NCBI GenBank assembly: GCA_029862165.1
Contig: JAOTXU010000002.1
Location: 62,001 to 126,000 of the forward strand
Direction of reading: 5' to 3'
Source of the DNA: Gammaproteobacteria bacterium
GTDB taxonomy: Bacteria > Pseudomonadota > Gammaproteobacteria > Steroidobacterales > JABDKV01
Length of the DNA stretch: 64,000 bases
How positions within the stretch are numbered: the first letter of the stretch is position 1; the number at the start of each line of letters is the position of its first letter. A program made the translations under genes and the position numbers. A model generated the notes under the pieces. It had not been told where the DNA came from, ran no database searches, and saw only the letters and a program-made list of their open reading frames with translations. This document shows, one piece after another, positions 9,726-17,104 of this stretch.

Positions 9726-11135
9726 ATGCTCACCTCGCCTGGAATAGGCTCCGGGCTCGATATCGAGTCTCTGGTCACACAACTCGTCGCGTTAGAAGGA
9801 CGACCCGCAGCAGATAGGTTGTCGCGTCGCGAGGCCGTATTTCAGGCTGAACTCTCCGGGCTCGGTACTTTCAGAGCGGCGTTGGACGGCTTTCGTTCGG
9901 CGCTGGAACCACTCAAGGATCTGAATGAATTCGGTTCGCGAATTGCCAGTAGCAGCGACGAAGAAGTCTTTACCGTCACTTCCGACAACAATGTCGTACC
10001 GAGTGACTATTCCATAGAAGTTGTAAGTCTGGCACAAGCTCAAAAGCTGAGTTCCGGTGCGTTTCTCGACGCCGATAGTTTTGTGGGCACCGGCACACTT
10101 GATATTACGCTGGGCGCGGCGTCCGTGTCAGTCGACATACTTGATTCAAACGAGGCGACGCTCGCAAATATTCGCGACGCCATAAACAATGTCGAGAATA
10201 ATCCCGGCGTCGTGGCCAGTATCGTCAACGCCGAAGATGGTGCACACCTGGTTCTGACCAGTACCGAGACCGGCAAAGCGAACACAATCACTGTCACCGC
10301 GTCGGGCGGCGATGGCGGATTGACCGTATTTGATTACGACCCACCAACCACGACCAATCTGACTGAGGTGCAGGCGGCAACAGACGCCGAGATCCTGATC
10401 GATTCGTTTACGCACTTTAGTACGACAAATGTGGTGACAGGCGCGATCGAAGGATTGACCGTTGAGTTGCTGAACGCTGATCCCGGGAATACCGCGACAC
10501 TATCGGTTAGCGTGGACAAGGACAACGCGCGCACGCTCGTTGAGGATTTTGTTGATGCTTACAACTCATTGCTCGATACGGCAAATGAGTTAACTCGCTA
10601 CAATCCCGAAACCCGGGAAGCCGGTCTGCTGCAAGGCAATTCGATTGTGTCGTCGCTAACCGACCGCTTGTCGCGGGAGTTCAACACAACTATTACTGGC
10701 AATCTCGCTTCTTTGCGCGATTTGAATCTGAGCATCTCGCTGGGCGGCAAGATCGAAATTGATGCCAACGACATAGCGCTGCAGTCCGAAAGGCCAAGCC
10801 TCGATGATGTGTTGGCGGAAAATTTCAATGACGTCGGCGCATTGTTTGCTGACAAGACAGATGGTTTCGCTGTTCGTTTTGATGGATTGTTGGATGAGTA
10901 CCTGAAATTTGACGGGCTGCTCGATGTACGAAGCGATGGATTGCAGATCAATATTGATGGCATCGAAGACAGTCGTGATCGACTGGATCTTCATCTCGTC
11001 GCGGTGGAGAAGCGTCTGCGCACGCAGTTTCTCGCACTAGACAGCTTGATTTCACAGCTAAACGGCACCAGTGGTTTTCTTAGTTCACAGTTATCGAATC
11101 TGGTTCGACCCGACGTGCTACTCGGTCGCAACTAA
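9726..11135 (+). CDS. fliD: Flagellar filament cap protein FliD
   Basis: FliD (HAP2) caps the filament and guides flagellin folding; in polar flagella it may also contact mucin. The 469-aa protein starts with the conserved SPGIGSGLDIESLVTQLVALE segment (residues 4-24). It has the family's FVDAYNSLLDTANELTRYNPET stretch near residue 275, and it ends in a coiled-coil region with LDSLISQLNGTSGFLSSQL. An ACGGAG site precedes the ATG. It sits just downstream of a strong terminator, so it probably depends on readthrough or an internal promoter. Confidence 0.96.
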   Translation: MLTSPGIGSGLDIESLVTQLVALEGRPAADRLSRREAVFQAELSGLGTFRAALDGFRSALEPLKDLNEFGSRIASSSDEEVFTVTSDNNVVPSDYSIEVVSLAQAQKLSSGAFLDADSFVGTGTLDITLGAASVSVDILDSNEATLANIRDAINNVENNPGVVASIVNAEDGAHLVLTSTETGKANTITVTASGGDGGLTVFDYDPPTTTNLTEVQAATDAEILIDSFTHFSTTNVVTGAIEGLTVELLNADPGNTATLSVSVDKDNARTLVEDFVDAYNSLLDTANELTRYNPETREAGLLQGNSIVSSLTDRLSREFNTTITGNLASLRDLNLSISLGGKIEIDANDIALQSERPSLDDVLAENFNDVGALFADKTDGFAVRFDGLLDEYLKFDGLLDVRSDGLQINIDGIEDSRDRLDLHLVAVEKRLRTQFLALDSLISQLNGTSGFLSSQLSNLVRPDVLLGRN

Positions 11136-11161
11136 TTACAAATAGATACAGGGAATAAACT

Positions 11162-11620
11162 ATGATGAGCAACGTTAGTCAGTATCAGCAGGTGAGCGCC
11201 CATGGCGGCGTCGCTGCGTCCGATCCGCATCAACTCATACTACTGCTCATGAACGGTGCGCTCGACGCGATCGCCGTAGCGAAAGGGCACATGCGTCGCC
11301 GTGAGGTTGCTGAAAAAGGTACTAATATCAGCCGCGCGATTTCCATTATTGATGGGCTGCGTGGCTCGCTCGATCACGAAATCGGTGGCGATTTGGTGGT
11401 TAACCTCGACGAACTCTATCGTTATATGGGTCAGCGCCTGCTTCAGGCGAACATCAAGGACAATGCGGACTGGCTCGATGAAGTGTCGGGCCTGTTGCGC
11501 GAGATCAAAGAGGCGTGGGAGCAAATCCCGCCGGAGGTACGCAAGGTCACGCGGGAAATGAGCGATGACAACGCTACCGAAGAACCCGTCGGCAATGCAC
11601 GTGAAAAAATCGCCATCTGA
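11162..11620 (+). CDS. fliS: Flagellin export chaperone FliS
   Basis: FliS binds the C-terminus of newly made flagellin and keeps it unpolymerised until export. The 152-aa product shows the family core SDPHQLILLLMNGALDAIAVAKGHM and the IDGLRGSLDHEIGGDLVVNLDELYRYM region, in helical arrangement. Two adjacent ATG codons exist at 11162 and 11165. It lies 26 nt after fliD and just before a FliT-like gene. Confidence 0.94.
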   Translation: MMSNVSQYQQVSAHGGVAASDPHQLILLLMNGALDAIAVAKGHMRRREVAEKGTNISRAISIIDGLRGSLDHEIGGDLVVNLDELYRYMGQRLLQANIKDNADWLDEVSGLLREIKEAWEQIPPEVRKVTREMSDDNATEEPVGNAREKIAI

Positions 11621-11636
11621 TTGAGTGAGGGCAAGC

Positions 11637-11972
11637 ATGCATGATGATGGTGCAGCCAGTGGCAATAGCAATGTATTTGAAGAAATCATTCAGCTATGCA
11701 CAAGGATAGGTGAGGCTGTACGGGAAGCTGACTGGGACACTGCCGGGGCGTTACTGTCACGCAGACATCGGCTACTCGAGTCAGCTTTCGATAAGCCTCC
11801 CGCAACGGACGCACAGGCTGCCAGCCTGATGACCATAGCGCAGCAAGTCAGCGCTTTTGATCGTGAATTGATGCCTGTAGCAGACACTGCACGTGGTGAG
11901 GCCGCCACAGAACTTAAGAGACTGCGGCGCGCCCGGCTCGCCGCCAATACCTACAAGCAAAACGCGACCTGA
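11637..11972 (+). CDS. fliT: FliT-like flagellar chaperone
   Basis: This is a 111-aa, mostly helical protein immediately after fliS, where FliT (the FliD chaperone) is normally encoded. Sequence support is modest: helices of the type EADWDTAGALLSRRHRLLES and ELKRLRRARLAANTYKQN at the C-terminus are typical of FliT-like proteins. I chose the ATG at 11637 over the GTG at 11625 because TGAGG lies at a suitable distance. The call rests mainly on position, length and helical pattern. Confidence 0.65.
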   Translation: MHDDGAASGNSNVFEEIIQLCTRIGEAVREADWDTAGALLSRRHRLLESAFDKPPATDAQAASLMTIAQQVSAFDRELMPVADTARGEAATELKRLRRARLAANTYKQNAT

Positions 11973-11980
11973 GTCGAAAA

Positions 11981-13408
11981 ATGTCTTCGTGGCCTACGCA
12001 AGTCAGCGCCAAGACCACCGCCGCGGTAGTCCTCAAGACACCATCCGTCAGCAATGCTTGGCAGATCGGTACTGTACTCAAGGCTCTGGCGCTCAGTGAT
12101 AGTGTCGATGGAAAAGTACAGTTGCAAATTGGTGCGCGAGTTGTAACCGCGCAAACGTCGTTACCGCTGCAGTCTGGTCAGACATTGCGCCTGCAGGTTG
12201 CCGAGACTGGACGAACAGTGGTTTTGCGGACCGTCGAGGACGTGGTCAGGAGCGACCCCATCCGCGCCGCCATACGGCAAACCCTTCCACGTCAAATGCC
12301 GCAAGCACCGTTATTAGCTTCTGCAATGAGCCTGGGCAACACACAGCAATCTCCGGAGTTAGCGGTTGCAGTGACCAGGCTGTTAAGCGCAGTCCCTGTT
12401 TCTCATACATTGACGGACGGTCAGGGCTTGCGCTCGGCAGTACATGATTCGGGGATTTTTCTGGAAAACAGGCTGGCACAAGCCCTGAGTCGTGACAAGA
12501 CAGCGCCCACGACTGCAATGCCACGCGACTGGAAGGCTGCGTTGTTGCGTTTTCGTGATCAACTGACCCAGTTGCGGGTTAATTTGGCAGGATCGACCGG
12601 ACCGAAACAAGCACCGGCGGCGCTACCGGGTTCAGGGACCGCGCAGGTTATACGGGCGGCGCCGGCAACCTCAACGGCTACACGACCGGCATCGGTACAA
12701 GTCACGCCTGCGGTAATAACGACCCAAACAACCGCGCCGACTAGTACAGCAACCCCCAATTTGCCATTAGCGAGTACACCAATGCCCGCTGCGGCAATAT
12801 CCAACGCTCCGTCATCCGTGCCGGCAGCCGCGACACAGCCAATCAGCGCACAGTCAGTGGCGTTGGCGGTGCCGCCACCAATGCGTCATGCGCTGCCACA
12901 TGCTCAGCCGGTGGCGCAACCGCCGGTCTTGCCTACGGATCTCCTGAGTTTGGTGGGAGAGTTGATTGGCAATAGCGATGGCGCATTGGCACGGGTTCGT
13001 CTAAACCAGCTGGCATCGGTTACGCCAGAACACAACAATCGACTTGTGTGGTTGCTTGAACTGCCGGTGCGACATGACGACAACCGGGCTGAAATTGTCG
13101 CACTGCGTATTGAAAAAGAAGGCGAGGGACAAAGCGCGGAACAAAACGCCGCCTGGACCGCTGACCTGGCTTTTGACCTGGGAACCAAAGGCGAGCTCAG
13201 GGCGCGAGTGGCATTGCGAGCCGGGCGCATATCGGTTTCTTTCTGGGCCGATGTAGAAAGTACGCGTTCTGAAGTCAACGAAAAGTTGTCTGGACTACAG
13301 GACACGATGGAAAAAAAGCAGCTCGATGTTGGTTGTTTAAGCTGCGGCGCCGGGCGACCTGCCGATCCACCCGCGCCACAGGCTTCATTGCTGGAAACTC
13401 AGGCATGA
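11981..13408 (+). CDS. FliK-like (hook-length control family) protein, second copy
   Basis: This 475-aa protein is built like FliK. It has a structured N-terminus, a long low-complexity linker rich in Ala, Pro, Thr and Ser (about residues 205-305), and a C-terminal domain of about 130 residues with LNQLASVTPEHNNRLVWLLELPVR and DLAFDLGTKGELRARVAL. These resemble the Flg_hook domain that switches export specificity through FlhB. The dedicated fliK is at 24966-26153, so this is an additional family member. It overlaps the FlhB-C-terminal homologue fhlB by ATGA, which suggests a paired function. The last 20 residues include CLSCGAG, two cysteines of unknown meaning. Confidence 0.72.
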   Translation: MSSWPTQVSAKTTAAVVLKTPSVSNAWQIGTVLKALALSDSVDGKVQLQIGARVVTAQTSLPLQSGQTLRLQVAETGRTVVLRTVEDVVRSDPIRAAIRQTLPRQMPQAPLLASAMSLGNTQQSPELAVAVTRLLSAVPVSHTLTDGQGLRSAVHDSGIFLENRLAQALSRDKTAPTTAMPRDWKAALLRFRDQLTQLRVNLAGSTGPKQAPAALPGSGTAQVIRAAPATSTATRPASVQVTPAVITTQTTAPTSTATPNLPLASTPMPAAAISNAPSSVPAAATQPISAQSVALAVPPPMRHALPHAQPVAQPPVLPTDLLSLVGELIGNSDGALARVRLNQLASVTPEHNNRLVWLLELPVRHDDNRAEIVALRIEKEGEGQSAEQNAAWTADLAFDLGTKGELRARVALRAGRISVSFWADVESTRSEVNEKLSGLQDTMEKKQLDVGCLSCGAGRPADPPAPQASLLETQA

Positions 13409-13680
13409 GTGACATCAAAGAACAAAAGCCTGCTGTTGCCGTTGCGCTCAACTATCCAGGCAAGGGTGCGCCAAAGGTCATGGCCAAAGGCCATGGCCTG
13501 GTGGCAGAAAATATTCTGCGGCTGGCTCGTGAGAGCGATATTCCGCTGTGGCAGGACGCCGGGCTCGCCGGTGTGTTGGCCCAGATTGATCTGGGTGATG
13601 AAATACCTGAAGCGCTCTATACCGCCGTCGCTGAAGTGATTGCCTTTGCGTGGCAGTTGCGCAACGTCAACAACCTTTAA
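13405..13680 (+). CDS. fhlB: FhlB, stand-alone FlhB cytoplasmic-domain homologue
   Basis: This 91-aa protein corresponds to the C-terminal part of FlhB/EscU-type export switches: AVALNYPGKGAPKVMAKGHG, then LARESDIPLWQDAGLAGVLAQ, and IPEALYTAVAEVIAFAWQLR. These align with the FlhB segment following the autocleavage site (compare AVALKYDESMRAPRVIAKGAE in flhB of this window). It lacks the NPxH autocleavage motif and all membrane helices. The ATG overlaps the preceding stop (ATGA). FhlB homologues can partly substitute for the FlhB C-terminal domain in export switching. Confidence 0.85.
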   Translation: MSDIKEQKPAVAVALNYPGKGAPKVMAKGHGLVAENILRLARESDIPLWQDAGLAGVLAQIDLGDEIPEALYTAVAEVIAFAWQLRNVNNL

Positions 13681-13708
13681 AGGGGCAGCCCCTTACTGTC
13701 CCCGGTTA
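13681..13708. other. Short convergent intergenic gap
   Basis: This gap separates fhlB (+) and the DUF2802 gene (-). It contains a small inverted repeat, AAGGGG / CCCCTT with a CAG loop, but no T-run on either side. It may be a weak two-way terminator. Confidence 0.3.
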
Positions 13709-14128
13709 CTAAGAGTGTAAGCGCTTGAATAGTTCAGCTTCGCCACGACTGAGACCACATAGATCGATGAGTTGCTCGGATGTAGCACCGTCGCGGACCA
13801 GGCGTACCGCCTGACGCAGATCGGTATTGGTACCGCGCTGATTGAGCTGTACCTGATCGACACGTTGTATCAGTCGCTGCAGACTACGAGCGATGCGTTG
13901 CGTGTTTTTTTCAATGGTTTCAAAGCCCTCAGCGAGCTTGTTTATGGCGGCGCAGTTTTCGGCGGCCTGTCTCGCTTGAGCCTGGCGTTGCAGACGCGCG
14001 TGCACTATCAGGATCAACCCAAATAAAGTGAAAGCCAGTGCCGTGATCAAACTCGGGTCGATCTGCGGTGCCGTCGTGACCGCCACTTGTAACTTTTCGG
14101 CTAAACTCAGATTAGTGGTCATTTCCAT
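13709..14128 (-). CDS. DUF2802 domain protein
   Basis: This 139-aa protein has one membrane helix (about residues 28-45, TALAFTLFGLILIVHAR), a coiled-coil middle (about 50-95), and a C-terminal DUF2802 motif: LRQAVRLVRDGATSEQLIDL, CGLSRGEAELFKRLH. The C-terminal motif looks like a helix-turn-helix fold. In Pseudomonas-type clusters a DUF2802 gene lies at the end of the fliA-che-mot-cheW array. Here it follows fliA almost directly, separated only by a 60-aa ORF whose stop overlaps this start (TAATG). Its function is unknown. Confidence 0.8.
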   Translation of the reverse strand: MEMTTNLSLAEKLQVAVTTAPQIDPSLITALAFTLFGLILIVHARLQRQAQARQAAENCAAINKLAEGFETIEKNTQRIARSLQRLIQRVDQVQLNQRGTNTDLRQAVRLVRDGATSEQLIDLCGLSRGEAELFKRLHS

Positions 14129-14310
14129 TAGGCATACTCATCAATTGTTTGGTCGTCGTTGTCGCGTGTTTCTGGAATGTCTTCATCCTGCTTTGGCTTC
14201 CAGTCCGTTTCCGTAGGTGTGGGCCCAGACTCACGACGCCGCTTATCGCGATGTGTAGGTGGCACGCGCGGGATCGATGTGGGAGCCTTGACGGGAATGA
14301 GTCTCTGCAT
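14128..14310 (-). CDS. Small basic/proline-rich protein of unknown function
   Basis: This 60-aa ORF begins at an ATG 2 nt after the fliA stop codon and ends TAATG, sharing a base with the DUF2802 start. Tight packing on both sides is the main reason to believe it is real. The sequence starts MQRLIPVKAPTSIPRVPP, continues with a run of Lys/Arg, and ends in acidic residues and TIDEYA; it looks disordered. An in-frame start 72 nt earlier would overlap fliA and is not needed. I do not recognise a family. Confidence 0.55.
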   Translation of the reverse strand: MQRLIPVKAPTSIPRVPPTHRDKRRRESGPTPTETDWKPKQDEDIPETRDNDDQTIDEYA

Positions 14311-14312
14311 CG

Positions 14313-15044
14313 CTACTCTCGTCTGGTCCATTCGCTCAATCTTGAGCGCAGTCGTATCAATGCCTGGCCATGAATCTGGCATACACGCGATTCGCTGACG
14401 CCCAGAATCTCGCCTATTTCTCGCAGATTCAGCTCATCATCGTAGTAAAGCGACATGACAAGTTTTTCTCGTTCAGGAAGCTGATCGATCTGTAATGCCA
14501 GGTTCTTAATGAAGTCTGATTCCTCCAGCACCTGCAATGGATCCGGATCGGGATTACGCGGTGGATCGTGTGCACCGTCTTCATTGCTGATCTGGTCAAA
14601 GCTACACAGTCGTGCCGCAGCGGCATCACGTAGCGTCTTATGGTATTCGGCCAACGGGATTCCCAGCTCGTTCGCAATATCGCGGTCGCGCGCATCCCGG
14701 CCCGTGCGATTTTCAATCAGACTCATGGCAGCACTCAATTCACGGACCTTGCGGTGTACCGAACGTGGTGTCCAGTCCAGTCGGCGTATTTCGTCCAGCA
14801 TGGCGCCCCTGATTCGTATACCGGCATAGGTTCGGAAATTCGCACCGCCGTCGGGGCTGTAGCTACTTGCGGCTTCGAGTAAACCGATCATGCCGGCCTG
14901 GATCAGATCATCTACATCAACCGAGGGCGGTAACCGACTAACCAGGTGATAGGCGATGCGTTTGACCAACTCGGCGTTTTCCAGGACCAATTCATCACGA
15001 GCGGACGTTTGAACCTCGAGATATTCGCTCGTCGCAGTAGTCAT
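14313..15044 (-). CDS. fliA: RNA polymerase sigma factor FliA (sigma28)
   Basis: FliA directs late flagellar genes such as fliC. The 243-aa protein has region 2 (VDVDDLIQAGMIGLLEAASSY, about residues 40-60), region 3 (PRSVHRKVRELSAAM), and a region 4 helix-turn-helix, NLREIGEILGVSESRVCQIH, for -35 recognition. It overlaps the upstream flhG by 4 nt and is the last well-known gene of the long fliL-initiated unit. Candidate target promoters in the window precede fliC (7651-7677) and the HDOD-GGDEF gene (38296-38322). Confidence 0.98.
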   Translation of the reverse strand: MTTATSEYLEVQTSARDELVLENAELVKRIAYHLVSRLPPSVDVDDLIQAGMIGLLEAASSYSPDGGANFRTYAGIRIRGAMLDEIRRLDWTPRSVHRKVRELSAAMSLIENRTGRDARDRDIANELGIPLAEYHKTLRDAAAARLCSFDQISNEDGAHDPPRNPDPDPLQVLEESDFIKNLALQIDQLPEREKLVMSLYYDDELNLREIGEILGVSESRVCQIHGQALIRLRSRLSEWTRRE

Positions 15045-15916
15045 GCTATCGCCGCCTTTTTGTGACTGTTAATCAGCCGTTCTGCAAAAAACTCCAGACG
15101 TCCACGCGAACCGCCATCGGGTTGCCAGAGATCAATCTTTTCGGCGAGGCTGCGATAGGCAATAGCACTGCTTGCTGACGGAAATACTGCCGCGACGGGC
15201 ATCTGCCGTTGTACGGCCCGGCGTTGGAAATCGTCATAGGCGATGTTGCCGAAGTGCTGTAGTCGCAGGTCGAGAAATTTTTCGGACGCGCGTGAGAGCT
15301 TGTTAAACAAGACCCGGCCTTCTGCAGCATCACGGGTCATGTTCGTGAGAATGTGGAATTCGCGTACCTGGTGATCGACACTCAGCACTTTCATCAGGGC
15401 GTATGCGTCGGTGATTGACGCTGGATCGTCGCAAACCACGACAATCACTCTCTGTGACGCCTGACTAAAGCTGATCACACTGTTAGCAATCCCTGCCGCT
15501 GTATCGACCACCAGGACATCGAAGCTAAATGCAAGTTCGCTGAAAGCGGTGATCAGTCCTGCATGCTCGGCGGCACTGAGATCGGCCATGCGTCGTCGGC
15601 CAGACGCTGCCGGGACGACACGAATGCCTTCGGGTCCATCGATGACGATGTCTTCCAACGCGCATTCACCGCTCAGTACGTGCGACAAGTTGTAGCGCGG
15701 GTGCAAACCGAGCAACACATCGACATTCGCAAGTCCGAGATCGGCATCGAGCAACAGGACTTTTTGCTTCTGGTGCGACAAGGCAACAGTGAGGTTGATC
15801 GACGCGCAGGTTTTGCCTACGCCGCCCTTTCCGCCCGTTACGGCGATCACCTTTACCGGCTCAGGGCCTGTCATGTGGCGTAGCCCTTGTGCCTGGTCTG
15901 ATGCGTGATCATGCAT
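15041..15916 (-). CDS. flhG: Flagellar number regulator FlhG (FleN), MinD-like ATPase
   Basis: FlhG is a membrane-cycling ATPase that limits flagellar number and, in Pseudomonas, antagonises FleQ. The 291-aa product has the deviant Walker A GGKGGVGKT near residue 30, LLDADLGLANVDVLLG (Walker A'), and VVDTAAGIANSV (switch II). The ATG at 15916 lies within the last codons of flhF; a start 18 nt earlier is also possible. It pairs with FlhF, and the FlhF-FlhG balance sets polar flagellation. Confidence 0.96.
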   Translation of the reverse strand: MHDHASDQAQGLRHMTGPEPVKVIAVTGGKGGVGKTCASINLTVALSHQKQKVLLLDADLGLANVDVLLGLHPRYNLSHVLSGECALEDIVIDGPEGIRVVPAASGRRRMADLSAAEHAGLITAFSELAFSFDVLVVDTAAGIANSVISFSQASQRVIVVVCDDPASITDAYALMKVLSVDHQVREFHILTNMTRDAAEGRVLFNKLSRASEKFLDLRLQHFGNIAYDDFQRRAVQRQMPVAAVFPSASSAIAYRSLAEKIDLWQPDGGSRGRLEFFAERLINSHKKAAIA

Positions 15917-17075
15917 GTGCGAGCACCTCGTCATGATCGTGCAAGGGCTCAGCGTTTCTCAGCTCAAGGGCCCGTTCGATGAGACGAAATCGTTTGCCAC
16001 CTGCCCAATGCAAATCCTCTGGCACGTCCTGTCCATCGGTTACATAGGCGAGCGGCAGCTCGTGTCGCACCAGAGCCGAGATTGCGCCACCCAGGCAGGC
16101 TGCTTCATCCACCTTGGTCAACACGCATCCGCAGGCATCCAGGTGTTTGAAGACCTGCACTGTTTCTTCGAGTACGGCCGCCTGTGCTGTGCAAGACAAT
16201 GTCAGCAGTACGCGTACTTTCGAACTGTTTTGACGAATGGCTGTGAATTCACGATGAATCCGCTTATCGCGCTGACTCATGCCGGCAGAATCGATCAGGA
16301 TCAGTTTCTTGTCGCTCATCGTGTCGAGCGAAGTACATAACTCGGCACCATCACGTACGAGCTGTACCGGTACACCGAGGATTCGGCCGAAGGTCATCAA
16401 TTGCTCTTGTGCACCGATGCGAAACCCGTCGGTCGTCAGCAGCGCAAGCGAGTCCGTGCCGTGTTTGAGTGCATAGCGTGCGGCAAGCTTGGCGATAGTA
16501 GTCGTCTTGCCGACACCGGTCGGTCCCACCAGTGCCACTGCGCCGGGTTCATCAAGTATCTCCCGATCCAGAATCGGAATACGCTCTTTCAGCATTCGCA
16601 GAGCTGCTGGAATTGCGACGCTAATGTCTTTTTCGTCGGCGGCTTCGGCAAGCGATTTGGCCAATTGAGCAGACAGCCCGAGGGCGGTCATTTCGCGCGT
16701 CACCGCCGCACGCACCGGATGGCGGCGCGCGGTGTCGTTCCATGCCAGTGATGCGAGTTGTGATTCCAGCAGTTGTCGCAGCGACGCGACCTCTTGTTTC
16801 ATTCCGGCTAATGCCGGTTCGCGTCCCCATAATTCAGTCGCGGGATCAAGTGCAATGTTGTCCGGTGGTGCTGCGGGGGATGGTGACGACTCGATCGTGG
16901 CACTTTCGTCAGTCTTGGTATCGAGCAGGCTAGCGTCATAATCGACAGCGGCTAATACCTCGATACCATCGTCGATGCGCTTGCTGGACAAAATCACCGC
17001 ATCCGGACCCTGTTTGTCACGCACCATGCGCATCGCTCTGCGCATGTCCGGTGCCAAGTAACGCTTTATTTTCAC
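15909..17075 (-). CDS. flhF: Flagellar placement GTPase FlhF
   Basis: FlhF is an SRP-type GTPase that recruits the first flagellar ring (FliF) to the pole. The 388-aa product has a basic N-terminal B domain (MKIKRYLAPDMRRAMRMV), an N domain, and a G domain with GPTGVGKTTTIAKLAARYA (G1, about residue 185), TTDGFRIGAQEQL (G2), LIDSAGMSQRDK (G3) and LTKVDEA (G4). The gene is 29 nt after flhA and overlaps flhG. Confidence 0.97.
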   Translation of the reverse strand: MKIKRYLAPDMRRAMRMVRDKQGPDAVILSSKRIDDGIEVLAAVDYDASLLDTKTDESATIESSPSPAAPPDNIALDPATELWGREPALAGMKQEVASLRQLLESQLASLAWNDTARRHPVRAAVTREMTALGLSAQLAKSLAEAADEKDISVAIPAALRMLKERIPILDREILDEPGAVALVGPTGVGKTTTIAKLAARYALKHGTDSLALLTTDGFRIGAQEQLMTFGRILGVPVQLVRDGAELCTSLDTMSDKKLILIDSAGMSQRDKRIHREFTAIRQNSSKVRVLLTLSCTAQAAVLEETVQVFKHLDACGCVLTKVDEAACLGGAISALVRHELPLAYVTDGQDVPEDLHWAGGKRFRLIERALELRNAEPLHDHDEVLAHA

Positions 17076-17104
17076 TGTTTGCTCATCCTTGAGTTTTCTA
17101 AAAG

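Noticed and set aside
14311-14382. Longer start for the 60-aa ORF
   Set aside because: It would overlap the fliA C-terminus by 70 nt; the ATG at 14310, just after the fliA stop, is sufficient.
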